42,677 nucleotides of DNA from Lingula anatina (lineage: Eukaryota; Brachiopoda; Lingulata; Lingulida; Lingulidae): positions 62,675-105,351 of the forward strand of contig NW_019773736.1 in assembly GCF_001039355.2 (NCBI RefSeq). The letters run 5' to 3'. Under the pieces are notes generated by a model. It searched no databases. It was not told the origin of the DNA and worked only from the letters and a program-made list of their open reading frames with translations. This document shows positions 32,109-42,677 of the stretch, one piece after another. How positions within the stretch are numbered: the first letter of the stretch is position 1; the number at the start of each line of letters is the position of its first letter. A program made the position numbers and the translations under genes.

Positions 32109-32212
32109 CAACATAAATATCCCCTTCTGCATTCAACATTTTCAACTGTCCAAGTGATTCTCCCTTCACAATGGAGAAGTCATCTACTAAAATTTCTCCA
32201 CTTCTGCCTTGT
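32109..32212 (-). CDS. HSPG2: Perlecan-like, LamG3 exon
   Basis: Begins by completing an Arg codon split with the previous exon, reads QGRSGEILVDDFSIVKGESL, then QLKMLNAEGDIYVG. Phases 1+34 codons+1 match both neighbours. The donor is GTTG|GTAGGT. Confidence 0.92.
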
Positions 32213-32617
32213 CTAAAACAGAATAGGTTAACTTTAATATCTATCTATATTAACATGTTCATGGATGTAAAATAAAATATTTTGAAAAAATATTAGAAGA
32301 AACGGATTTAGTTGAAATTGATACCCAATTCAAATATTTACCTCCGGAATAGCTGTCTATCCTGATTTTTTTCATAATTTTTGAGGAATTTTATTCAGAT
32401 TTCTTGTTCACTTACCAGAGGTAAACGCACTCTTAAAAAAAAAAAACAAAACAAAAAAAAACAACAACAACAACCCCCTTTATGGGCCACAGGTGATAAA
32501 TACTTACATATTTTAAAACATTAACAGGATTATAAGGAAAGAACATATGTTGTTAATAGCAGACATTAGAAAGGTGCCATCAAAGATTTCCCAAAAAGCA
32601 AAATCATTAACACTTAC

Positions 32618-32701
32618 CTTTTTATTGTGATAGTATGCATTCTTCCATCATTTACTCTGTCTGAAGTTACTATGCTAGCTGGACCACTGCCTAGTTCATA
32701 G
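32618..32701 (-). CDS. HSPG2: Perlecan-like, LamG3 exon
   Basis: Reads YELGSGPASIVTSDRVNDGR then MHTITIKR. The FxxDLGSGPA-type strand and the Asp/Asn-rich loop are characteristic of LamG. Donor AAAG|GTAAGT. Confidence 0.93.
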
Positions 32702-33055
32702 CTGAAACAGAACATTTGGTATATAAAATATATCATATCTTCACTCCACCAGTGGCATTATACACTGCTGGCAAACTCCATTAGGTCCATGTTAGAATCA
32801 AAAGCATGAGGGACATTTAAATATCAGCCATCTTGGTGATTGATTAAGTTTTATATTTTCCACAGCATTCTTTTGGCTGTTAGATCACACACACAAACAC
32901 AAATGCAAACACGCACTCTCACACATAAGCACGCATCATTCACATACATTGTCTTACAAGCTCTTTGACTCTATATCAAACAGACACTGCTTTCTTCCAA
33001 CACACACATATGCATGTGCACACACACATACAGTGGTCATGATCCAAATATTCAC

Positions 33056-33281
33056 CTGAGTTCTATATGTCCATCTCTCAGTCCCACAGCCAGATAATCC
33101 CTGCCCTGCCCCAGGGTGGTCGGCTCCTGTCCATGCCACAGAATCAGGCCATCGTAATCATTGGTCATTACTTTGAACTGGACCATCTCTTCCAGTGTTG
33201 CAGAATGGGGCAGACGCTCTTTGGAGAATATCACATACTGACTGCCACTGAAACGGACGGAGGAGCCGCCAACTTTCTCCT
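33056..33281 (-). CDS. HSPG2: Perlecan-like, start of LamG3 (endorepellin-type module)
   Basis: After CTCTTTCAG the frame reads EKVGGSSVRFSGSQYVIFSK, ATLEEMVQFKVMTNDYDGLI, LWHGQ and DYLAVGLRDGHIEL, the first half of a LamG fold (F.G..Y, F.F.T....GLILW.G, DY.A..L..G.ELR). In vertebrates the corresponding perlecan LG3 is released by proteolysis and binds integrins. Confidence 0.94.
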
Positions 33282-33354
33282 CTGAAAGAGAAAATTGCTT
33301 CAGTTCTGTTGGCACCCACATAATCAAGACTGGTGAATGTAGCTTTCAATTCAG

Positions 33355-33521
33355 CAGGCCCGTAGCCAGGGGGGTTCGGGGGGTTCGAAAGAACTGCCCC
33401 TTTTGCAGGGAAAAGGTCCACTCTGGGTAAAATTTGATCTAGGTACATGAAGTTTTTATAGGAAAAGGTCCACTTTTTCAAAAAAAGAATCCCCCTCTTG
33501 AAATTGCTGGCTACGGGCCTG
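33355..33521. mobile_element. MITE family C, copy 2 (perlecan intron)
   Basis: 167 bp with the same CAGGCCCGTAGCC / GGCTACGGGCCTG ends as 8404-8574 and the same interior order. It is inserted about 75 bp upstream of the LamG3 acceptor. Confidence 0.9.
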
Positions 33522-33857
33522 AATTGTTATGTAAAAATGTGAAATTTAGGGGCTTGAAATCTGGTAACTAAACTGCAATATTCACAACAGTTTTGGCTAG
33601 GTTTTACCTTGTTGTTAAAGGGAAAGTCCCTAAAGTTTCCATGAAAAATGTTTTTATTTGATATTTCATAGTCACATATGCATCACATGCACAGATGATT
33701 CCCAATTCTTGTGCATCCTCCTCTTTAGCTACCTCCTTTCAAAGGGAAGAAGGTCTCTTTGCAGCCAAAAATCTAAGGAAGAAGTCTATGTGGTTTCAGA
33801 GCACATATTTGACATAGCTTTTATTTGACATAGCTAGATCTAGTAACAAATTTTTAC

Positions 33858-33998
33858 CCTGTTCACAATTGGTTCCTTTAAAGCCCAGTTTGCACCTGCA
33901 TGTGAAGGCAATGCCATTGAGTGGTATGCACTCTCCGCCATTCTGGCATGGTGAATCGCCTCTCGTGCAGGCATTCAGTTGAAGCTCACAGTCAGCAC
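33858..33998 (-). CDS. HSPG2: Perlecan-like, second EGF module with RGDSP
   Basis: Reads ADCELQ (end of the previous EGF) then NACTRGDSPCQNGGECIPL and continues to FTCRCKLGFKGTNCEQ: six cysteines in standard EGF spacing. The first inter-cysteine loop carries Arg-Gly-Asp-Ser-Pro. Donor CAGG|GTAAAA. One base left over joins LamG3. Confidence 0.93.
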
Positions 33999-34640
33999 CT
34001 GAAAAACAAAGACAGAACTGTGGTAGTTCTTCGCTGCATTTTAACAAAGCATATTTAATATACACCAAAATGATGACTGGAATTTCTTTAACACATGGAT
34101 GGTTTATGTGAGAGAGTGCCTTTTACTGAGTGCCTAACAGGATAAATCTTGTGTACAGTATACATTGGTAAGATGATGCCAATCTTAGGTCCCACTTGTT
34201 CATACACTTGCACACATCAATTTCATTCATGAATGAATTGAATCTGTAGTAAATAAATAGTTTATCTCAGTGGCAGATTATTCAATCCTTTGTTGTCCAC
34301 CATCTTCTTTTTCTCTTATCCCCCTACTATTCAACAATCCTGCCATCTCTCTCTCTACCTGCCTCCTCTCTCTTCTACCATTATCCATTCTCTCTAAGTG
34401 CATTCGGAACAGTGGACAAATACATACGCAGATCAAATATGGCTGAGCCACTTGAATGCTTGTTGCATAATTCTAATAGGAAATCTTTTTCAGTGTCTAA
34501 TTGGGAATTAAGCGACAAGCTTTTCAGTGGATCGCCATGTTTGATCTGTGGATCTGTTAGTCGGCTGCTCTGAATGAGCTCTCTCTCTCTTCCTCCTTAT
34601 CTCACTTTCTCTTCACTATCTATAGCATTCCAACAAGCAC

Positions 34641-34809
34641 CTGTGGAGTCAGCAGGACAAACACATGTATAGTCTCCATTCTGGTTGACGCAGGTGCCTC
34701 CATTTTTACAGGGGCGGATCTCACACGGATTCTTGGTACCACAGTCCATGATATTGGCACTGTCCAAGACATTGGTCACAAGGTTCTTGGGACGGTCATT
34801 TATTTCAAA
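34641..34809 (-). CDS. HSPG2: Perlecan-like, LamG2 end and first EGF module
   Basis: Acceptor CTTATTCCAG, phase 0. FEINDRPKNLVTNVLDSANI is the linker closing LamG2 (with MDCG supplying its last cysteine). NPCEIRPCKNGGTCVNQNGD...YTCVCPADSTG follows as an EGF whose sixth cysteine comes from the next exon. The donor ACAG|GTGCTT is weak but gives the correct frame. Two EGF modules between LamG2 and LamG3 favour perlecan over agrin, which has one. Confidence 0.93.
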
Positions 34810-35013
34810 CTGGAATAAGGAGGACAATTCATGAACTTTTTCAATGAATAAGACTTAAACCCATTAGTCATTGTGTAGACTTGCATTTTCAAATCTATTT
34901 AACTGACTGTACAAGTGTAACTACCAAGAAAACATCAATTTTGTATGAATTTTAGAATTAGTGGTTGAAATAAAGTTAATTCTTTACCAAGAAAAGAAAG
35001 GGAAATTTTTTAC

Positions 35014-35141
35014 CTCACTTATACAGCCATCAAACCCTCTTTTAACTCCTACACTGGAGGAAATCATGCGATCGGGGTCCACACCTCCAAGATACAGGGG
35101 CAGGCGGAGGTTAAGGCCCTCTGTGTTACCCTCAGAGGTAC
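35014..35141 (-). CDS. HSPG2: Perlecan-like, LamG2 exon
   Basis: Acceptor GTTCTTCAG; reads TSEGNTEGLNLRLPLYLGGV, DPDRMISSSVGVKRGFDGCI and SE, the PLYLGG strand and GF.GC motif of LamG. The donor GTGAG|GTAAAA leaves phase 0. Confidence 0.94.
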
Positions 35142-36127
35142 CTGAAGAACAAACAAAACCACACTTAGTACAATACTAGAAATATGGATGTATATGGAGG
35201 AATATGGTTGGTTATCAAAGTTAAGGAGGGAGTCATAACTTGGAAAGATCACTCATTGTTTGTTTAGTCCTCTCATAGTTTAGCTTTGCTGAAATATCAA
35301 ATAACATAAATGTGAATGATATAAAAAACTATCCAGTTGTTAAGATGAATCAGCCCGAAACTTGAAACCAAAGCTCCAAGTAAAATTTTTCAAAACAATT
35401 ATCATAATTCTGGATATTTTCTGAAAGTAATCACATAACCAATTTACCAAAGACAACCTATATGCCGTTTTTTTTTCCTTGGGAGCAGCACTGCCACCTG
35501 AGAGCAATGAAGAAAATGAAGGGAACACTACTGACACCTGGTGTGCAGTGAAAAAAAAGTGTAAACTAACATACATAGTCAGCACTACTGTATCTAGCAG
35601 GTGCTCTGAAACTGCACTAGTTACATTTAAGAACATCCTTTCCTGTTAACTGTTGTTTTAATGGTGCTTTTAATTAAAAAATATGCTTTATTTACACAGA
35701 GCAAGGCAAATATACCTTAGTTTCCGGGTGTAGTGTCGATTCTTATATTTTGGGCAACATGTTTTTGTCAGAAATTTGTTGACTTTTCATCTAAAACTGT
35801 GAAAACAGAGCTGTTGGAATCATTACAAAAACAAAATTATAAAAAAACCTTTTTGATGGACAGTAAAGCAAGATGTTCACAGTTCTAAGAAAGGGCGTTC
35901 TGAATAAGACAGTTCATAACATTTAGTGTCTCCAGTTTTAAAACACTTGGTTTACACCCATTACATTTAGACCAAAAGACAATGACGGGAGTCAGAAAAA
36001 GTAGGATCATGTCTGTGATTGTATGAAAAAAGGTTGGGGGATTAAAATACTATTACTGGTCCAGAATGGATTTTGGATGTAATATAACATTAATGCAAAG
36101 TTCAGTTTTCCGATGGTCAAATAATTT

Positions 36128-36467
36128 TTAAAGGGATAACTCTTCGTGTGAGATCTATATTTCACAATAAAAACATTGTGAATAACTCATAGAAATATAA
36201 TACATTCTGTTTTACCACAAAAACGGCAGTTATAGCTATTATTCTGATATCTGAGCTTGTCTTTAGACCACGTGACCTCCATTGATGGCCATAGTCTGTT
36301 AAAATCTTTTAAGAGATTTTAACAAAAAACCAAACTTTTTAGAAAAAACAGGGACTAACTTTGAATGTAAAAATGGATTCATTAACCATTGGTAAGTATG
36401 GGAAAATTGTTGTTTACTCCAGGAAAATTCATTTTTTGGCCGAAACGAAGAGTTATTATCCCTTTAA
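36128..36467. mobile_element. MITE family D, copy 2 (perlecan intron)
   Basis: 340 bp with ends TTAAAGGGATAACTCTTCGT and ACGAAGAGTTATTATCCCTTTAA-type complement. It shares the GTTAAAATCTTTTAAGAG hairpin and flanking blocks with 19448-20088 but lacks that copy's central CpG-rich segment. Confidence 0.85.
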
Positions 36468-38679
36468 GATTGCAAAAGTGTAAACCAAAAAAAATTGTCA
36501 AACATGGAGGCATTTGAATTCAGTGTGTAAAACCTACAAATAAAATGACAATTTTCTATTAACACTTCAACAGAACATATAACAAAGTGACGTGTAAATC
36601 TATTAAGCCATACTTTCATCACAGCATTGTAACAGATCACATTTTGCCAAATCAATTCAAATACTGCTAAAAATTACTTAGTAAATAAAATAGTGAATAA
36701 TATAACACGTCCATGCTTACAAAATGTGTACCATTACTTTTGCATTAAGAGTGCAATTGACAAATCATTTACTAATGCAAAAAAATCTTTTCTTTTTTCA
36801 TTATAGAAAATAAACATATTACAGGAAATAAATACTGCAGCCATCAAATAAATGTATTAGTGGGCTCTAAAAGTGCTGCAAACAAGCTTTTTTATCTATG
36901 GAGAAGCAGATAACAGATATGCACAATACAAGTACCTATTTCAAAGCCAAACTAAGTTAAAATATCATTGTATTCAAAGCAGATTTCAGGGTGAAAGGGA
37001 ATCTCAAATATTTGCACAAGCAAAGGGCTACTATCCAATATGTATAAAAAGTCTCACCTCACCTCACTCAATGTTTAACAACTTTTGTTAGCAAATTGGT
37101 GATAAATTGAAGATTAAAAAAGCAATCACATTAAGCTTAACACAAATGCACTGGTTAAAGCATTTCAAATCAGCAAAATGCAACTGAAAAGCAAGCTTTT
37201 AAGGCAGGAAGTATATAACAGTATTGTTATGCATATGCAAAGTAACTATTTGGCTTGACACACCAACATGCAAATATAACAAGTAATGCAGCTATGCACT
37301 TTCTTTTCAAATCACCTAAGGATGCATGCCCATTGTACATTTTGCTTAGATTCATACACATCGAAATGAAAAGGAAGTAATTTATATGGGGTTAAAGCTA
37401 CCAAAAATGTTGACATTTTTTAAGATTTTCAGTGCTAAGCGAGGTAAATAATAAATGTAGCAAACTCAAAATATGACAAATACAAATAAAATATCAGACA
37501 CATAAACAATAACACTGGCAAACAAAAAGATTGCTAAGCAACAGATTTTCACAGCAACAAAAAACATCTGGAAGCAACTGAAAATGATCAAGATAATGAA
37601 ATAATGAAAGACAGTGCCAATCTGCAAATTACTTTATGGGAGGCCCTGGTACATGCTCTTTCTAGTGAGGAGAAAGCCAATTACAGCACCCTCATGTAAG
37701 AACAAATTGTCTGTTAATAGGCTAAACTAGAATAAGTTTTAATAATGAGATGTTCCTGTTATTTTCAAAATAGTTTTTTTGTCATAAAATAAGATAATTT
37801 TCAAAAGTTATTTGCAGATATGATCACCTTAAACTTAAAATGAAGAGGAAAGTTTCTGTACTCAGTTGAGGCAGTATGAGAGAGAAGCTAACTGGAAGCT
37901 TTATGGCCACAAAATTGGGTCACAGTGAATGAGAGGAACTGGGTGAATTAAAAATTAGGTCATTAAAATTAGGTAATTAAATTGAAACAGAATCACCAGA
38001 GCAATTAACAATTCACAAATATGAACTAGGTAAAACTTTGGGTGGTTAGAATTAAATGGATAATTACAATAAACTTTAAAGAAACCAAGAACATAAATTA
38101 CATGTGCCTTGATCACACACAAAAAAAAAAAAAAAAAAAAAAAATTCTAAATAAGAAAAGAAACATTTTTTTTTTACCAAATGACAGTATATGTACAGTT
38201 GAATAAAGGGACACAAAGGTCTACATGTATATATAGTTTTAAGGATAATAGGATGATATACTGTAACTGGACAGGCTGGCAATAGTAATTCCATGGTGTT
38301 CACTTCAAAAATTGGAAAATGGAGTAGACAAAAATCATAGATGCTCATTAGTAATTTAAGTCTAAGGGGAAACATCTTTATAAATAATTGTATCAGGGAA
38401 ATTTAATCCGAAGAAGAATAAAATAACAAATGCCTGAGAAAATTTAAAGGTAATTAACTGTAGCGTCAAACCATACACTATTCAATCCGTCAATGTCAAA
38501 TCACACTAGCTGGATATATATTTCATACAATTCACAGAAATTCATGCTGGTTTAGTTCTGTTAATTTCTTCTTAAAGTAGTCCCATTTCCTCTCTCACTG
38601 CAATAACCCTATCATTATATTAGCATTGCACACTGCTTTTTGTTTGTTTTTTAAAATATATTTTTCATCATTTTTATAC

Positions 38680-38739
38680 CTCCATCCGTGTTACCAAATA
38701 TGCCAAATAAGAAACCACCGGATTCCTTTGGTTCCGAGG
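38680..38739 (-). CDS. HSPG2: Perlecan-like, 60-nt optional cassette exon inside LamG2
   Basis: Acceptor ATTTTGTAG and donor GGAG|GTATAA enclose 2+57+1 nt encoding SEPKESGGFLFGIFGNTDG. Both junctions have the same phase as the direct join of the flanking exons, so it can be included or skipped. Skipping gives VAVKGTSEG...LPLYLGG, the normal LamG spacing. Inclusion adds 20 residues to the loop before PLYLGG. Confidence 0.6.
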
Positions 38740-40026
38740 CTACAAAATAATAGGTCAAGGTCATAGAACAAGGTCAATACATTGTACTGAAATGAACAGC
38801 AAAATGTCCTGAAATAAAACAGCACATCAAAAGGATATGCTTCTTTAAAACTGACAAGAAATTTACTGATGTAAGTACATTTGAATATTAAACAGTAAAT
38901 GTGAAATTCAAGCTCCACTTTAACATAAATTACTGCCCATAAATATATATATTCTGTTGTTATCTATGAAGAAATCTAAGGCGCTCATATATAAAAACAG
39001 CTGCAGCACTTTTAAAGAGCCTATCTATAAAACCATTCAACAATATTTTCTTTTCCGTAACATCTTTTTCTCCTCCCTTTTTCAGATCTTTGCATCCAAC
39101 AGCAGCATACATCTTTAACACTGTGTAAGTCAACTAGTGCAGATAAATAAGGCAAAAAGTTTCACGGAGGGGAAAAAGATGCTCCAGAGGAAAAAATATG
39201 TGATATGGCCCTGTACTGAATAAGATGCAATGCGCACAACTATGCATATAGTGGTGCAATATATGTATGGTCCATTATAATAAAAATTTTATTCCTATTC
39301 TACTTCACATTCTGCAGCTAGGCAATTTTCGAAAAATATATTTCAGACTTTTAACTAACAATTCTTTTGTTTAACATGTACAAAGTTTGAGATTCATAAT
39401 ATTATACTTAGTTTGAGAAAGGGGTTGCACTGGGAAAGGGGTTTTTAGGCTTTGCCATTCTTGCAAAATACACACAAAGCATATGGGCATTTTCCTTGAG
39501 GCAGATCCATTTTATTTCTTAATGTAAATCTTTTCAAAGAATTAACTCACTTCATTCTGAGTTGCCAATGACTGGTTTCATTTTGCCAAATTTCACAATA
39601 AACCCATCCTTAGTTTTAGACAAAAAAGTGAATAGTGGATCTGTCTTATAATTTAAGCAACTCAAAGAGACATTAATATTGACAACACTTGGCATTCTAG
39701 CCATCTGCAAAACTCTAGCATTCACATGTGCAAAAGGCCTTCAAACTAAGTGCACAGGAATACAAAAACTACATAAATCATTAGAACTTGATTACTATAA
39801 GTTAAACCAATGGTTGAAACATCTACCACAGTTAAGGTAACATAAACAATAACTTAAAAATATACTAAGATTCAAAATTAGTCAACAACTTTTGATATAT
39901 TAACATACTTTCAACATATTACTAAAATCATTAGATATTTCCAAATGTATATATTGAAGGCTTGTCTTGGGTAAAAGTCCCTCTACAGTAGAAATTGATA
40001 CAAGCAAATCCAGATGGTCACCTTAC

Positions 40027-40143
40027 CTTTGACTGCTACACCATTATTCACAATAAGTGAGCCATCTTTTAGATTTCTCTCTGCTATAATTGTAGTCCAT
40101 TGGTCTGCCTGAAGCTCATCCTCACTAGTTATCACTGCTGCCC
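40027..40143 (-). CDS. HSPG2: Perlecan-like, LamG2 exon
   Basis: Acceptor GCTATCAG; reads GAAVITSEDELQADQWTTII then AERNLKDGSLIVNNGVAVK, with the W..I...R...G.L.V strand typical of LamG. Donor AAAG|GTAAGG, phase 1. Confidence 0.93.
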
Positions 40144-40529
40144 CTGATAGCATGAAAGTTTATAAAATATAACAGAATTGTATATAATTCCTGCCTCTCT
40201 GTTACCACTTAAGTGCAAAACAGAGACGACCACAAGAGTATTGATGGAAATGCTTCGAAGAACATACATTAAAATGGCCAGTAAGATGTTTGAAAACTAT
40301 GGTTTATCACTTTTCAGGAGCATTTTAGCCTACAATTTTAAATGCAATTCTTTTATAAGACTATCTAAATCAAAATAATAGTTACAAAAATTAAATAAAC
40401 TGAAATCCATTTGGTTCTCAATGAAGATTAACTCATCATTAAAAAACCCAAGACATCTAAATTATCTATGGTAGTCCTGAATAAATTTCAAACTTAGGAC
40501 CCAAGCCCTACTTTTCCAAGACTACATAC

Positions 40530-40751
40530 CTGACCCAGAATCAAAACTGAACTGCATCTTCCTATCCTTGATTGCCAGGGCTATGTAGTCACCAACTCCA
40601 TCCTCTCTCTGTCCATTGTACAGGAGAATGCCATCCTCCAAGCTGCGTGGCTTAAAGGTCATCTTCATTTTTGTCTGTCGTATGGCATCAGGTAGGGTTT
40701 CATAGGCAACGTATGAAGACTGATTGAAGGCTGGCTGCTTGATTTGAATGG
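40530..40751 (-). CDS. HSPG2: Perlecan-like, start of LamG2
   Basis: After TTGCCACAG the frame reads IQIKQPAFNQSSYVAYETLP, TKMKMTFKPRSLEDGILLYN, GQREDGVGDYIALAIKDRKM and QFSFDSGSG. This is the most upstream exon found in the window. The start phase shows a further 5' exon that must lie beyond 42677. The visible exons encode 444 aa, or 464 with the cassette. Confidence 0.93.
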
Positions 40752-42677
40752 CTGTGGCAAACAACGAGAAATATCCATCATGGATTGAAATATGGACACA
40801 CCAAGAAGTTGTTGTAGCAATTTAATTGTTGCAGATTATCATTATAACCATGTTATTTCAGTTAATTTGCAATTGCCTAAAGCTTTAACAGCACAAGGAG
40901 TTTCACTTTAGTACTAAGAATTACATCAGGGAGCTAACTATAATGTTATGAAATTAAAACCATCTGATCATTTCTACTCCTAAATATTAATGATAAACTA
41001 CCAATGATTAAGAAATAGATGCTGATAAATGACTTTAGATGTCTTTTCAGATAGCATGTGATTGCTAGATCAACTGTGCATTTCTGCTGCAAAGTTCCTA
41101 TAATTTTGCCTCATTCACATACCAATGCAGTGACACTCTTGAGGCCACATGTGCATTGGTCAACTATTATTTTGATATCATTACTGGTCTATTCATAGTC
41201 TGAATCAGCAAAAATCTATGGTCCACCATCTACCCTTGCTGTTGGGTAAACTACATCACAGTAGGGCCCAGTGCAAGAGCATTAACCACATGTTATCTGG
41301 GTTCAAACCAGTTACAACATACAGGTTTCTATTTGGAATCTAAAACGCTTCTCTATATGACCACAATATGACATAATACCAACTGGGATTTATAGGGCCA
41401 AGACACTTAAAATGACTATGAATATGACTGTTTTTTTTTCTACAAAATGTCTTTTCTATACATGACTCAAAAACTGGTTGCAAGTTTTCATAATCATTGG
41501 CAGTAAACTTACTACAAATTATCAATTATTATTCAACTCTATTAAATTTCTGATTAAATTCTATATAAATACTAACTTATATCTAAAGCCCAAATTTTAC
41601 ATATTAAATAACACTTTTGGAAACAACTGGTAAACATATCTTTTAAGACTTCTTTTTATGTTAAAAAAAGTTAAGCAGGCTGTATGAGAGGCCATATTTA
41701 AATAGTTTCTACTAAAAACTGCAATTTGAATGAAATATAGATATAAAGAATATTTATTTTCAAATTTTTATAAGTTAATAATTTTACTATTCAACCAAAA
41801 ATGAATGAAAACATTCCTGTGAGCAACTACAAGTGGCCCCACATACTCATGGCAAACTGTTAAGAGGTATAAAGACAGTTAGTTGCTTGGTAATATAGTG
41901 GTCATGCTATTGCAAATAAAACTGGTCAGTAAAAACAGCTGGAAGTAGTTCAAACGTAGCTCACCATTGCTGGAAATGTCTCTTAGAAAGTGTTATACAG
42001 TTGCCTTGACCACACATATTATCATATATCCAACAACTAGTGACAACATCACATATCTTTAATGTTGTCATCACACACACTAGAATTGTGACATCATACT
42101 TATTGCGTTGACAAAATGAAGTGCAGTATGCTTGTTTAATTCACAATCAAGGATTGAATACTCCCAGAAAGTGCACTTCAATGAACTGTCACAAAAAAAA
42201 AATAATAATAAAAAAATAAAAATAAATAAATAAATAAATAAAAAATACAGATGGGAGGTTAATTTTTTTCACAAAAGCTTTAAAGGTTGTGTGAAGGTTG
42301 TATACATATATATTTCTTATTCCTGCAAAGTGATATTATGGGGCCTTGCTTTTAATACCAGCCTGTGATATATTGTGGTCTTTGTTCATATCTTAGTGAT
42401 TTGCAGTGATTCAGTTACACAAAGTGAGCAGTTAGAGCAAGTTATTCATGCAAAGATTTGATGGTGTCAATAAAATGGTACACGGTGCATAAAAACAACC
42501 AAAAAGTGAAGGTGATGATTAATAAACAGAAGGGCCTGGGAACCAATACAAACATTCCATTCTTTTATTATTGGTGTTTTCTCCAAAAAAATACTAGTCA
42601 AAATATTTGATTATAAATGTTCACTTACAAAACAACTTACAAAACAGATTTGCATATTCTGATGTCAAGTATTTTTA
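40752..42677. other. Upstream perlecan intron, incomplete
   Basis: No further LamG, EGF or Ig exon was recognised on the minus strand. An (AAAT)n-like tract lies at 42190-42246. Confidence 0.65.

Larger units (their letters stand above)
35142..40026. other. Large perlecan intron (split by the cassette exon)
   Basis: Apart from the cassette exon and the family D MITE, it is AT-rich with an A-run near 38120-38143 and no other recognised feature. Confidence 0.7.

Overview
This is nuclear DNA from an animal. It has genes split by GT-AG introns, AT-rich intergenic DNA, many microsatellites, and a dense mix of short inverted-repeat elements, non-LTR retrotransposon fragments and minisatellites. 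The gene set (a CIBAR1/FAM92A BAR-domain exon, an MFSD6-type transporter, a perlecan C-terminus) and the repeat style suggest an aquatic invertebrate such as a lophotrochozoan, hemichordate or cephalochordate. I cannot name the species.

Layout. 1-14.4 kb is repeat-rich. It holds one orphan minus-strand CIBAR1-like exon (2050-2160), a 34-bp and a 56-bp tandem array, a 5'-truncated non-LTR reverse transcriptase (6437-7710) with a second antisense 3'-end copy (3573-3741), several short inverted-repeat elements, an inverted pair of minisatellite arrays (about 9310-10831) enclosing a TATA box, and a Gypsy-like LTR (11549-11990). 14.4-17.2 kb carries a three-exon plus-strand MFSD6-like transporter (600 aa, every splice phase checked). 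17.2-20.1 kb holds a gap, repeats, a broken Tc1-like transposase and a 641-bp inverted-repeat element. 20.2-22.3 kb carries a three-exon plus-strand gene for a 577-aa protein. Its N-terminal half is unrecognised and its C-terminal half is a trypsin-fold serine protease with an intact His/Asp/Ser set, no visible signal peptide and a 16-residue C-terminal repeat. This is the most novel protein in the window. 22.3-31.1 kb is mostly non-coding, with retroelement tails and short elements. 31.1-40.8 kb, minus strand, holds the last ten exons of a perlecan-type proteoglycan (LamG, EGF, EGF, LamG, stop). All phases agree. One 60-nt phase-symmetric exon is a likely optional cassette inside the first LamG, and there is an RGDSP motif in the second EGF.

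The genes look functionally unrelated: a cilium/membrane-curvature protein, a membrane transporter, an intracellular protease and a basement-membrane protein. Short-element families recur in inverted copies across the window and sit in introns and flanks of these genes.

Assembly caution: three of the five single-N positions (3572, 8291, 10146) lie at or within a few bases of the edge of a 100-540 bp direct duplication. Some duplications in the first 10 kb may therefore be unmerged haplotypes or contig overlaps.
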